In this document: positions 1 through 8,510 of the stretch, piece by piece
Layout of the letters: each line of letters opens with the position of its first letter
Position numbering within the stretch: the stretch's first letter is position 1
Source of the DNA: LMUY01 sp964244585
Lineage (GTDB): Bacteria; Pseudomonadota; Alphaproteobacteria; Acetobacterales; Acetobacteraceae
Direction of reading: 5' to 3'
NCBI GenBank assembly: GCA_964244585.1
Contig: CAXTJM010000002.1
Coordinates: 62,001 to 126,000, forward strand
Length of the DNA: 64,000 nt
Made by a program: the position numbers and the translations under genes
Notes under the pieces: model-generated
The model's database searches: none
Told to the model about the DNA's origin: nothing
The model's input: the letters and a program-made list of their open reading frames with translations, nothing else

Positions 1-481
1 CGGCGACCTTCTGGCGCACGGCGGGTATTTCGGCGGCGATCAACGGGACCATGGTCTTCATCGTCACATCGTCCACCTTCTTGCCATAGCTGGTGGCGGC
101 GGAGGCGACCGACTGAGCGTAGGCCGTGGTGGATTTCGGCACGACCTTGCTGGCGCCGAACTCGTCCGCCGCTGCCTTGGCGGCAGCACCAGCCGCCTTC
201 ACCGCCTTGGACAGGGCTTCGACCTGCGTGATGAACGACTTGGCCTTGCCTTCGGCCTCGGCCTTCCAGCTTTCGGCCGTCACGCCCAGTCCGACGTCGC
301 CGTCGACCGGGAAACCTGGCTTGGCCAGGAACGCCACCACCTTGCCTTTGGTCTCCTCGACCGTGGCCAGCGCATTCCCGACGCCGGTGAACCCTTTCAT
401 CTTGGCGATGATACTTTTGTTCTTCTTCCAGGCGTCGGCAGTCAGCTCCTTCGGTATGTCGAAATCCTTGGCAGCGACCAT
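1..481 (-). CDS. Hypothetical protein, 3' part cut off by window edge
   Basis: About 160 codons are visible and the frame runs off the left edge without a stop. The ATG at 481 follows AGAGAGGAA at a good ribosome-binding distance, which fixes the start. The protein begins MVAAKDFDIPKELT and is rich in Ala and Lys, probably mostly helical, with no signal peptide, membrane segment or recognised motif. Codons end mostly in G or C, as in real genes here. It is transcribed away from the 922-residue protein that starts at 679, so the two may share a roughly 200-bp control region. Function unknown. Confidence 0.7.
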   Translation of the reverse strand, partial: MVAAKDFDIPKELTADAWKKNKSIIAKMKGFTGVGNALATVEETKGKVVAFLAKPGFPVDGDVGLGVTAESWKAEAEGKAKSFITQVEALSKAVKAAGAAAKAAADEFGASKVVPKSTTAYAQSVASAATSYGKKVDDVTMKTMVPLIAAEIPAVRQKVA

Positions 482-678
482 CGTCGGTTCCTCTCTGTGA
501 CTGCACTGCGGGCGACGTCGCTCCGGTCGGTCATCCTGGCCGGATCGTACGATACGCCGTCGATTAGGACCGAAGCCCAGGTGGCGTCAACGATCATTTC
601 GCCGCTATACAGAACGGCGGCGCACCAGCCGGCCGGTGTTCGGGCGCCATGCGCGGCGTGGGCAGCAAGGAGGTCGTC

Positions 679-3447
679 ATGCCGGTCACAGTGTCACGGT
701 TCGTGCGGGTCATGTCGCGCGGCAAGGTCGTAACCGACGAGTTGGTGGCCGTGCGCAACGGCAAGGTGGGCGAAGCGCTGGATGCCCTCGAGGCCGAGAT
801 CGGCCGCCTGCATGCCGCCAACGTCCGGATCCCGGCGCTGCAGGCAAGGCATGCCGAGCTTGCCGCTTCGCGCGATGCGGCGATGCGCCAAACCGGCAAC
901 GGCGCGGTCTGCGCCGCCTTGGTCCAGGTCAAGCTCGACGCGAGGGCGGCGGCGCTCCAGGCCACGGCGCAGGCCAACGCCGCACTGGCCGTGGCAGGGC
1001 GGCGTACCGCCGGGCTGGCCCAGGTCGACGAGTCGCTCGCCGAGCTGCGCCGGGACATGGGCAAGGTCGGGGCCACCAGCCTCCTGGCAGAGGTGCTGGC
1101 CAACCTGCAGGCGATCGACCATCGCCGGACTGTCCTGGCCGGCGCGACCGATCCGGCTGCCATCGCGACGGAATTGGCCAAGCTTCCCATCCTGCTCGAT
1201 CTCGTCGGCGGTTCGCAGGATCTGTGCGACCGGGCACTGGCGTCCGAGGAGCGCCAAGCCGAGCAACTCACGCGGATCGACAAGGCGCTGGCCGGGCTGG
1301 GTCAAGTGGTCGGGACGATCGCCGACCCGGGATGCAAGGCCCTGTTGGAGACCAGGCTCGTTGCCTTCGCGGACCGGCGCGACGCGTTGGAGGCCGCCGA
1401 CACCCTGGACGACCTGGCAAAAGCCCTGTCGGCCGCCCCCCGGCTGGTGGACGACCTGGCCGAGGCATTGGACGCAGCCGTGGATGCCGCCACCGCGCCG
1501 GCCTTGCATGCGGGCACGGGTGGATCGGGCTACTTGGATGCGGCATCGCCGGATGCCGGCACTACGCGGCTGGATGCCGGCATGGCGCCGTCCAGCTACG
1601 TGACGGCGATGCTGGATAACGCTCCCCTGCCGGCTACTGGTCCGGGTCATGGCGAAGCGGCCGACCTGGATATCGGCGCCCCGGTCGACCCCCGTTTCGA
1701 CGTATCGCCCCCGCAATGGATGGAAGACAGGAAGCGCTCCGGAAACCCCGGCCAGGACAGGAACAAGCCGCTATCCGGTCCGGAGCGCGAGCAGGCCGAG
1801 CGGCTGCAGGCGCTTGGCAAACGGGCGTCCGACCTCAACGCGCGGCTACGGCGCCACCAGGCAGAAGCAAGCCGTGTGGCAGGTGAGGGCAACTTCCTGT
1901 TGGCCGCGCTGCTGAACGATTATGACCGGCTCTCCGAGCTTTTGCTGGCCCAGCTTGCGCCGGACAAGCAACGCTCCGTCGCGTCCGCGATCGCGAAGGA
2001 GCGGCAATCGATCCACCCGCTCGACAGCCTGGATTGGCTGAAGTCCGGGCCCGTTCTCGCCATGTGTGGGAAGGGCGGTGTCGACACTGCCACGTTGGAG
2101 ACATTGATCGACGAGTGGGACGCCACTGTGTCGGAGCAAGCCGCGCTTTTGGGCCAGAAAACGTTGTGGGCGGAGGCAAGCCGGCTGAAGGGCGAGGTTG
2201 CGGCGCTCATCGAAGGGGCGGACGATTGGGAAGGGTCCATGCACAAGCTGCCAGCCATGAAGCAACCGCAGTTGCTTCGGGTCGCGCACGATCTGATGTC
2301 GGCCCTTGACGATGCCCGGCATGGCTTGGCGCGGGACGTGGCTGTCGGTGGGCTCGACATCGCGATGAAGGCAGGCGTGCGGTCCGCCCCATCGGACTGG
2401 GACGACGAGGCAGAGGCGACGATCGAGGCAAAGGCAGCGTCCGATGCGAATCTGGCGGCGAGGAAGGCGGCGCTCGAAGCCGACTTGCCTCATTACACGG
2501 CGCGGGAGCTGGAGAGTGAAATCCTTGGGAACGCCGCGTCTTTCGTCGGGGATTGGCAGGCCTCGTATTCCGATCCCGATGCGCAGGAGACCGCTCGGGC
2601 CTGGGCCGAAGGATATCTGCAACGTGCGCGGGCCCGCCTGCCGTTCGCCGATCCCGGTGAGGTTCTGCCGACGCCCGACGATGCCGGTATTCCGACCGAT
2701 GAGGAGCTGTTGGCGCAGGGACGGGCCGAACGGCGCGCCAAGCGTGACGCCGACCGGGAATACATAAGCCAACAGATCGACTCTGCCAGGGAAACGGACG
2801 GCAAAGCCTATCCCGAGCTCGATGGCATGGCCGTCGCAGATTTGGCCGACATCGTCGAAGCCGTGAAAGGTCTGCATGTGCAATACGTCGACTTGGCCGG
2901 CTACCGCGCCGGCAAGTGGACGGAGATCGCCGCCGCGGCGAAGCGCTTCGTGAGTTCCCTGCGGCGCTTGAAGGTCGATGGCCTGCCGTTACGGGAAGAG
3001 CTTGGCGAGAAGGCGACGCGCGGCGTGTGGGAGCACGTTGCCAGGTTGGAGGCCGCCCTGACCGTGATGATCATTCACGGCCCAGAGGCACCGGCCGTGA
3101 ACTGGCCCGACCTGGTGCCTTTGGATGAGCGATGGCCGCTGCAACTCGAAATGGAGTTGTTGGTCGACCAGACGGTGGCCCTGAGAGAGGCCGCGATGTT
3201 CGCCAACGTGACGCCTCCCAGCGATACGAAGCTGAGGGAGTGGAACGAACTGGTCGGCCCGGATGGCACGCTGTCGGAAAAGGCCCGTCAGCCGCTTCTC
3301 CGCAGCCTCGGTGGTCTCAAAAGAAACAACATCGAGTGGGAACGATTGAGGATCGCGGTGGAGGACGTCGTCGGGTTTGGCAAGGTCTCGACGTTGAACG
3401 AAAACCTTCCAAGCGTCGCACTTGTGAAGAAGCTGCGGTTCAACTGA
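679..3447 (+). CDS. Large hypothetical protein, helical, 922 aa
   Basis: The ATG at 679 is chosen over in-frame starts further upstream because AAGGAGG lies at 667-673, 5 bases before it. The product is acidic and Ala/Leu/Asp/Glu-rich. Residues about 40-290 have the long heptad-like helical character of a coiled coil. A Gly/Ser/Asp/Pro-rich linker follows at roughly 290-375, then a second helical half with more Trp and Tyr. There is no signal peptide, transmembrane segment, Walker motif or known catalytic signature. It is divergent from the gene at 481. I do not recognise the family; a scaffold or structural role would only be a guess. Confidence 0.8.
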   Translation: MPVTVSRFVRVMSRGKVVTDELVAVRNGKVGEALDALEAEIGRLHAANVRIPALQARHAELAASRDAAMRQTGNGAVCAALVQVKLDARAAALQATAQANAALAVAGRRTAGLAQVDESLAELRRDMGKVGATSLLAEVLANLQAIDHRRTVLAGATDPAAIATELAKLPILLDLVGGSQDLCDRALASEERQAEQLTRIDKALAGLGQVVGTIADPGCKALLETRLVAFADRRDALEAADTLDDLAKALSAAPRLVDDLAEALDAAVDAATAPALHAGTGGSGYLDAASPDAGTTRLDAGMAPSSYVTAMLDNAPLPATGPGHGEAADLDIGAPVDPRFDVSPPQWMEDRKRSGNPGQDRNKPLSGPEREQAERLQALGKRASDLNARLRRHQAEASRVAGEGNFLLAALLNDYDRLSELLLAQLAPDKQRSVASAIAKERQSIHPLDSLDWLKSGPVLAMCGKGGVDTATLETLIDEWDATVSEQAALLGQKTLWAEASRLKGEVAALIEGADDWEGSMHKLPAMKQPQLLRVAHDLMSALDDARHGLARDVAVGGLDIAMKAGVRSAPSDWDDEAEATIEAKAASDANLAARKAALEADLPHYTARELESEILGNAASFVGDWQASYSDPDAQETARAWAEGYLQRARARLPFADPGEVLPTPDDAGIPTDEELLAQGRAERRAKRDADREYISQQIDSARETDGKAYPELDGMAVADLADIVEAVKGLHVQYVDLAGYRAGKWTEIAAAAKRFVSSLRRLKVDGLPLREELGEKATRGVWEHVARLEAALTVMIIHGPEAPAVNWPDLVPLDERWPLQLEMELLVDQTVALREAAMFANVTPPSDTKLREWNELVGPDGTLSEKARQPLLRSLGGLKRNNIEWERLRIAVEDVVGFGKVSTLNENLPSVALVKKLRFN

Positions 3448-3704
3448 CGTTGCGCCATGCACCATCTGTCTCGACGAATGGCGGGCAGTTCTCAACCTGG
3501 CGTGGTCGAGAAGGCCTGCGCGCCGGTCAACCAGAGCGAAGGTCGACTGCCTTGGCGGATGTGAGTTCAGTCCACACGTGATGCGCGTCGCGCAGCGGGC
3601 TCCGGTCCGTATCAGGTTCGGCACGGCGCCATCCGAGGTGACGCTCCTGGCCGGATCGGCCGTCCCGGTGGCGGTCGAGCGCCGGCCGACGGGCGGGCCC
3701 TGAT

Positions 3705-4403
3705 TTGGCGGACGTCGGTGCGGAGAACGGGCGTCTTCTGCTCGTCAGCTTGGTCCTGGCGCTTGTCGGCGGGTTCGCGGATGCGGGGAGCTACGTCCTG
3801 GTGAGCAGCTTTACCGGGCACATCACTGGCAACTCGATCATGTTGATGGTGCATCTGGTGAATTCGCAGTGGCCTGAGGCACTCTCCTGCTTGATCGCGG
3901 CGGCCGCTTTCCTCGCGGGAACGGCGGGCGGCGTGAACTGGCCGTATCCGGCAGGCCGGTCCGCGTGCCGGCGGCTCGCGCCGGCTTTGGTCCTGGAGAT
4001 TGCACTGATCACCGCAGGGATGATCGTCCCGGCACTTCCTGGAACGGGACGAAAGGACGTCTTTCTAGCGAGCCTCTGCCTTGCGCTCGGATTGCAGAAT
4101 GGCATGCTGGGCAAAGTCGGCCTGGTGGGGGTCCATACGACGTTCATCACCGGCCTGTCGACCACGCTGGTCAAGGATCTCGTCACCGGGACGCCGGGTC
4201 CGAAGCGGGAGGTGCTGCTGTCGGTGATCGGCTGCTTCATCCTGGGTGCACTTGCCGGCGCCTGGGCGCTCACCCGGTTCGGCATCGCAGCGTTCAGTGT
4301 CGTCCTGGCGTTGCTTGCCTTTGCGTGGTTGCTGGCCGTGACGACACCCGCGACAGAGGGGCTCGTGGGGCCGGGCGCTCCGGGCGATGCTCGGGAACCC
4401 TGA
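3705..4403 (+). CDS. DUF1275 (YoaK-type) membrane protein
   Basis: A 232-residue, very hydrophobic protein with about six membrane segments. It shows the family pattern: an early GGFADAGSYV segment, then FTGHITGNS (the conserved F-x-x-H-x-T-G-N stretch, about residues 37-45), LGLQNG near the middle and HTTFITGLSTTL in the second half. This matches the DUF1275/YoaK family, whose substrate and role are not known. The start is a TTG at 3705; no better in-frame ATG exists before the conserved first helix. It is convergent with the unknown gene ending at 4472, 68 bp away. Confidence 0.85.
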   Translation: MADVGAENGRLLLVSLVLALVGGFADAGSYVLVSSFTGHITGNSIMLMVHLVNSQWPEALSCLIAAAAFLAGTAGGVNWPYPAGRSACRRLAPALVLEIALITAGMIVPALPGTGRKDVFLASLCLALGLQNGMLGKVGLVGVHTTFITGLSTTLVKDLVTGTPGPKREVLLSVIGCFILGALAGAWALTRFGIAAFSVVLALLAFAWLLAVTTPATEGLVGPGAPGDAREP

Positions 4404-4471
4404 TGAGTAATGAGAGCAGGGCTGCCGTGGGGCGAGGCGGCGTATTCGATGCCGCCAGGCCGGGCGCCGCG

Positions 4472-4966
4472 TTATGACCTGGCGAAGTCCCAGCGGATGA
4501 CGGCAACGATGAAGTCCCGCAGGACGGAATGGAGGCGACCGACCTCCCGGCCGCACTGCGGGTCAAGCGGCTCGGCACTGAAGACGAAGTCGCGTTCACA
4601 GGCGGCGACGTCCACGAGATGATCGTCCCGCAAGGCGAAGCAGAGCGCAGGAAGGTCGGTCGGCTTGCGCGCCCTCCCGTGTACGGAGAGGTTGATGTTG
4701 AAGTAGGCGGCAACCGCGCCGGTCCGCGGTGGCGTGATGGTCCAGGTGATCCGGCGCTTCAGCAGATGCGCCAACGCCAGTGCGAGAAGGTTTTCGCAAT
4801 GGCTTCGATAGGCATCCAGCGCGCGGACGCCGCAAGGGTCTGCCACCGACGACGGTCCGTCTGAGGCCAGGCCGGCATCCAACGCCGCGAGCCATCCCGT
4901 GAAGTCGAACGTCTCCGTGGGAGTTTCGCTGCGTGGTTCGAGCGGTCGCACGACGCCCCCCGGCAT
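4472..4966 (-). CDS. Hypothetical protein
   Basis: An open frame of about 164 codons whose codons end overwhelmingly in G or C, as expected for a true gene in this genome. The body contains a helical stretch (LDAYRSHCENLLALALAHLL) and a C-terminal part ending in IRWDFARS. There is no signal peptide or membrane segment and I see no known motif. The ATG at 4966 is a choice: the frame stays open to 5110, but that extension is Arg-rich and looks non-coding. Function unknown. Confidence 0.6.
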   Translation of the reverse strand: MPGGVVRPLEPRSETPTETFDFTGWLAALDAGLASDGPSSVADPCGVRALDAYRSHCENLLALALAHLLKRRITWTITPPRTGAVAAYFNINLSVHGRARKPTDLPALCFALRDDHLVDVAACERDFVFSAEPLDPQCGREVGRLHSVLRDFIVAVIRWDFARS

Positions 4967-5160
4967 TCGGGGCCTAGTACGGACCCGGCGCAGCCGGGCA
5001 GGCACGACCAGTGCGGACCGTTGCGACCCGGCCGCTGCCAGCCGAACGTGCCTTATGCGACGCAGCAATGTCCATGAACGAACACTGGCAGCCAAGGGGT
5101 GCCTTGTCACCGGTTTTCTTCCGGTCCGCCGTCCAGCAAGCGCGGCCGCTGCCGAGGTGG

Positions 5161-5236
5161 CGGCTGATATCTGTTATAAACAAGCCATCGGCGTTTTGAT
5201 TATAACGTACACAAGCAATGTTGTAGTACAGCCGGC
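5161..5236 (+). promoter_or_regulatory. AT-rich leader/probable promoter region of the ACP operon
   Basis: These 76 bp before the acyl carrier protein start are much richer in A and T than their surroundings. They contain two TATAA-type hexamers (TTATAAA near 5174 and TATAAC at 5201-5206), each followed a few bases later by ACAAGC. This is the expected place for the promoter of the four-gene operon, but no well-spaced -35 element is clear. Confidence 0.3.
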
Positions 5237-5476
5237 ATGGACGAAATATACAGACGCCTGGATGTCATCTTCAAAGATGTATTTGACGATGCACCGATCT
5301 GTGTCGTGCCCGAGCTCACCGCCGCCGATGTCCCGGACTGGGACAGCTTGAGCCATATCCGCCTGATCCTGAGCGTTCAGAAGGAATTTCATATCAAGCT
5401 GTCGGCCGCACAAACTGCCAGTTTCGCAAATGTCGGCGAACTCGCCGACTTGATTCACGCGAAAACGATGACGTGA
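5237..5476 (+). CDS. Acyl carrier protein
   Basis: A 79-residue acidic protein with the ACP signature DWDSLSHIRLI at about residues 34-44. The Ser of D-S-L is the expected 4'-phosphopantetheine attachment site, and a helix resembling the usual recognition helix follows. Length is typical of stand-alone ACPs. It is the first gene of a tight operon: its TGA overlaps the GTG of the FkbH-type gene. In characterised pathways FkbH proteins load a glycerate-derived three-carbon unit onto such a carrier, so this ACP most likely carries a short acyl group destined for the MBOAT enzyme downstream rather than acting in bulk fatty acid synthesis. Confidence 0.9.
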   Translation: MDEIYRRLDVIFKDVFDDAPICVVPELTAADVPDWDSLSHIRLILSVQKEFHIKLSAAQTASFANVGELADLIHAKTMT

Positions 5477-7389
5477 GCAGCAATCTTTATACTGATCTAG
5501 CCTGGCTTCCGCCCGCGCCACGCATGTTCGACGCCGAGTGCAAGCTGCTTGCGTCGGATCCGGCGCCAGGCTTGGCGTGCCGCCGCCTGGCGACCCATGC
5601 GTTGGACGGGAACCAATTGACCCGGCTTGGCCGCGCCATGGCGAAGGCCCGGGCCGGTGGACGTTCGTTGGCGCCGTTGCTGCCGTTCCGCCTCGGCGTG
5701 CTGGGCAATGCGACGCTCGACCTGGTTGCCCCCATGTTGGTGGCCAGTGGCGCCCGGCATGGCTTGGCGATCGAGTGCATCGTCGCCGATTACGGGCAAA
5801 CGACGCAGGAGGCGCTCGACCCCGGCAGCCGGATCAACATGGCCAAGCCGGATGCGGTGTTGCTGGCGATCGACCATCGCGGGCTCCCGTTCCGCTTCAT
5901 GCCCGGCGACACGGCAGCGGAGTGCGCCGACGTGGCGGCAGCCCAAGCCCAGTTGGGCGCGATCCGGACGGGGATCCGCAGCCATACCGACGCGGTCTGC
6001 ATCGTGCAAACGCTTGCGGCGCCCCCGGAAACCATGTTCGGTAGCTTCGACCGCCTGGTGGCGGGAACGGCACGCCGAACGATCGAGCAGCTGAACCTGG
6101 CCATCTGCGCCAGCATGGACGGCAGCGAGGACCTGCTGCTGGATATCGGCGCCCTGGCGGAAACAGTCGGGCTCGGCACCTGGCATTCGCCGTCGCAATG
6201 GAACCTTGCGAAACTGCCGTGCGACGCGGCGTGCCTGCCGCTCTATGCGGAACACACGACGCGGCTGATAGCGTCGATGCTCGGCCGCAGCCGCAAATGC
6301 CTGGTTCTCGACCTGGATAACACCGTGTGGGGCGGCGTGATCGGCGATGACGGGCTGGAGGGCATCAAGCTGGCCCAAGGCGACGCGACCGGCGAGGCGC
6401 ATCTCGCGGTTCAGACCCTCGCCCTTGCCCTGCGCCAGCGTGGCATCGTCCTGGCCGTATCGTCGAAAAACACCGACGAGGTGGCGAGGTCGCCCTTCCG
6501 CGCCCATCCCGACATGCTGCTGAAGGAGGCGCATATCGCGGTGTTCCAGGCCAACTGGAACGACAAGGCCACCAACATCAAGGCCATTGCCGAAGAGCTC
6601 AGCCTCGGTCTCGAGGCCATGGTGTTCCTGGATGACAACCCCGCGGAGCGCGACCTGGTGCGCCGGTTGCTGCCCAACGTGGCAGTCCCGGAACTGCCGG
6701 ACGATCCGGCCTGGTATGCCCGCACGCTCGCCGCCGCCGGCTATTTCGAAGCCACCGGCTTCTCGGACGAGGACCGAGGCCGGGCCGGGATGTACCAGTC
6801 CAGCGCACGGCGGGTGGCGCTGCGGGAACAGGCGGGCGACCTCGATGCCTATCTCGCCTCGCTTGACATGGAGATCGTGTTCGCTCCGTTCGATCGCACG
6901 GGCAGGGTCCGGATCAGCCAGCTGATCAACAAGTCCAACCAGTTCAACCTCACCACGCGCCGCTACAGGGAAGCCGATTTGGCGGCTGTCGAGGCCGACC
7001 CGGGTCTCTTCACCCTGCAAGTCCGCCTGCTCGACAGCTTCGGGGATAACGGGATGATCAGCGTGGTCATCTGCCGCCCCGGCGACGAAGCGAGCTGGGT
7101 GATCGACACCTGGTTGATGAGCTGCCGTGTGCTCGGCCGCAAGGTGGAGCAGATGGTGCTGCGCGAGGTGCTGCGGCAGGCGTGCGAGCGGGGCGTCCGA
7201 TCCCTGGTGGGCATCTATCGTCCGACGGAGAAGAACGGCCTGGTGCGCGATCATTATCAGAAGCTGGGGTTCACTCCGGCGCCTGGCCACTCCGATGGCA
7301 GCACTTGGTGGACCTTGCCGACATCCACTGCTGTTCCAGCGGTCCCGATGCGCGTGCGGCAGCTCGACCACGCGCTTCAGCCGGCTTGA
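5473..7389 (+). CDS. FkbH-type HAD-IIIC protein
   Basis: A 638-residue protein with three parts: an N-terminal domain of about 270 residues, a HAD-IIIC domain with DLDNTVWGGVIGDDG (DxDNT at residues 280-284) and FLDDNPAERD (387-389), and a C-terminal GNAT-like region ending near GLVRDHYQKLGF. This is the FkbH architecture. Characterised FkbH members take 1,3-bisphosphoglycerate, dephosphorylate it and attach a glyceryl unit to an ACP thiol. The GTG start overlaps the ACP stop (GTGA), so the two are probably translationally coupled. Neighbours are an SGNH protein and an MBOAT, not a polyketide synthase, which suggests the acyl unit is used for surface glycan decoration. Substrate is inferred. 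Confidence 0.9.
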   Translation: MSSNLYTDLAWLPPAPRMFDAECKLLASDPAPGLACRRLATHALDGNQLTRLGRAMAKARAGGRSLAPLLPFRLGVLGNATLDLVAPMLVASGARHGLAIECIVADYGQTTQEALDPGSRINMAKPDAVLLAIDHRGLPFRFMPGDTAAECADVAAAQAQLGAIRTGIRSHTDAVCIVQTLAAPPETMFGSFDRLVAGTARRTIEQLNLAICASMDGSEDLLLDIGALAETVGLGTWHSPSQWNLAKLPCDAACLPLYAEHTTRLIASMLGRSRKCLVLDLDNTVWGGVIGDDGLEGIKLAQGDATGEAHLAVQTLALALRQRGIVLAVSSKNTDEVARSPFRAHPDMLLKEAHIAVFQANWNDKATNIKAIAEELSLGLEAMVFLDDNPAERDLVRRLLPNVAVPELPDDPAWYARTLAAAGYFEATGFSDEDRGRAGMYQSSARRVALREQAGDLDAYLASLDMEIVFAPFDRTGRVRISQLINKSNQFNLTTRRYREADLAAVEADPGLFTLQVRLLDSFGDNGMISVVICRPGDEASWVIDTWLMSCRVLGRKVEQMVLREVLRQACERGVRSLVGIYRPTEKNGLVRDHYQKLGFTPAPGHSDGSTWWTLPTSTAVPAVPMRVRQLDHALQPA

Positions 7390-7397
7390 TCGACATC

Positions 7398-8510
7398 ATG
7401 GCCGGCTTGCCGCGCCGGGACGCCTGGCTGCTGCCGCTCATCAGCCTTGCCACCGTCCTGATCCTGCTGGGCGGGGCGGAGCTGGCGGCCCGTGCGATCT
7501 GGCCGGAGCAGGTCGTCAATGCCTGTCGCGTCACCGATGCCGTGTCGGGCTACCATTACCGGCCAAACTGTTCCTCGACCACGAAGGCCGCCGAGGGACC
7601 CTGGGTCGTCAACGACTACAACAGCTGCGGCTATCGCTCCGCGGCTGCATGCGGGCCAACGCCCGCCAACAGCCGCAGGATCGCGGTGATCGGCTCGTCG
7701 TTGAGCGAGGGCTACCTTGTCGAATACCCCAACACGATCGCTGCACGCGTCGGTGCCGACCTCACGGCGATGTGCCGCTTCCCGGTGGAGGTGCAGAACC
7801 TCGGCGCGATCGGCAGCTTCGGCTCGCCGCTCGTTGCGCGCTTGGAGGAGGCGCTGCGGCTGAAACCGAACGCGATCCTGCTCGTGCTGGCTCCATTCGA
7901 CCTGGAGCGCGGCCTGGACCAGCAGGCCATGCCGGGCGGCGAGGCGCCGGTGGCCCAATCCACCAGCCCGCTGCACGAGGTGTTCGAGTCCGTCAAGGCC
8001 AGCCGGGCGGCGGAGATCGCGCAGCATTTCCTATTCCGCAACGCATCGGTCTACCTGCCGCTCTACCTCCGCTACGGCGACAAAGCCGACTTCCTCCGCC
8101 AGCCCTTCAGCCATGCCTGGCTGGAGCGGTTGGAGCTGCTCGACAGGTTGATCGGCCAGCTCATGGAACGTGCCAGCGCAGCCCACGTGCCCCTGATGGT
8201 GAGCTTCGTGCCGCAGGAGGCGCAGGTGACGCTGATGGCGGGCCAGTCGATCCCGGCCGGCATCGATCCGGCCGCGCTGCCGGCGGCCATCAAGGCCATT
8301 GCCCTTGCGCATGGCGCGAGCTTCGCCGACACATCCGTCGCGCTGCGGGCGGAACCGAACCCGGGGCAACTCTACTACCAGGTGGACGGCCACCTGTCCG
8401 GCGATGGGCAGCCGATCGCCGCCGCCTACATCGCCAAGGGCCTGGCTGACAGCGGGACCGGGTCCTTTGCAGGCTGTCGTCAACCGCGGCCGACGCAAGT
8501 GTCCAGGTGA
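7398..8510 (+). CDS. Membrane-anchored SGNH-fold protein (DltD/AlgX-like role)
   Basis: About 370 residues. A hydrophobic segment near residues 10-30 (LLPLISLATVLILLGGAELA) anchors the protein with the rest probably periplasmic. The SGNH blocks are visible: VIGSSLSEG (candidate nucleophile Ser101), a Gly block NLGAIGSFG, and VDGHLS with Asp330 and His332 near the end. Such proteins commonly accompany MBOAT acyltransferases and help move or remove acyl groups on cell-surface polymers. It starts 9 bp after the FkbH gene; a TTG at 7386 would overlap that stop and is an alternative start. Its stop overlaps the MBOAT start. Confidence 0.82.
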   Translation: MAGLPRRDAWLLPLISLATVLILLGGAELAARAIWPEQVVNACRVTDAVSGYHYRPNCSSTTKAAEGPWVVNDYNSCGYRSAAACGPTPANSRRIAVIGSSLSEGYLVEYPNTIAARVGADLTAMCRFPVEVQNLGAIGSFGSPLVARLEEALRLKPNAILLVLAPFDLERGLDQQAMPGGEAPVAQSTSPLHEVFESVKASRAAEIAQHFLFRNASVYLPLYLRYGDKADFLRQPFSHAWLERLELLDRLIGQLMERASAAHVPLMVSFVPQEAQVTLMAGQSIPAGIDPAALPAAIKAIALAHGASFADTSVALRAEPNPGQLYYQVDGHLSGDGQPIAAAYIAKGLADSGTGSFAGCRQPRPTQVSR

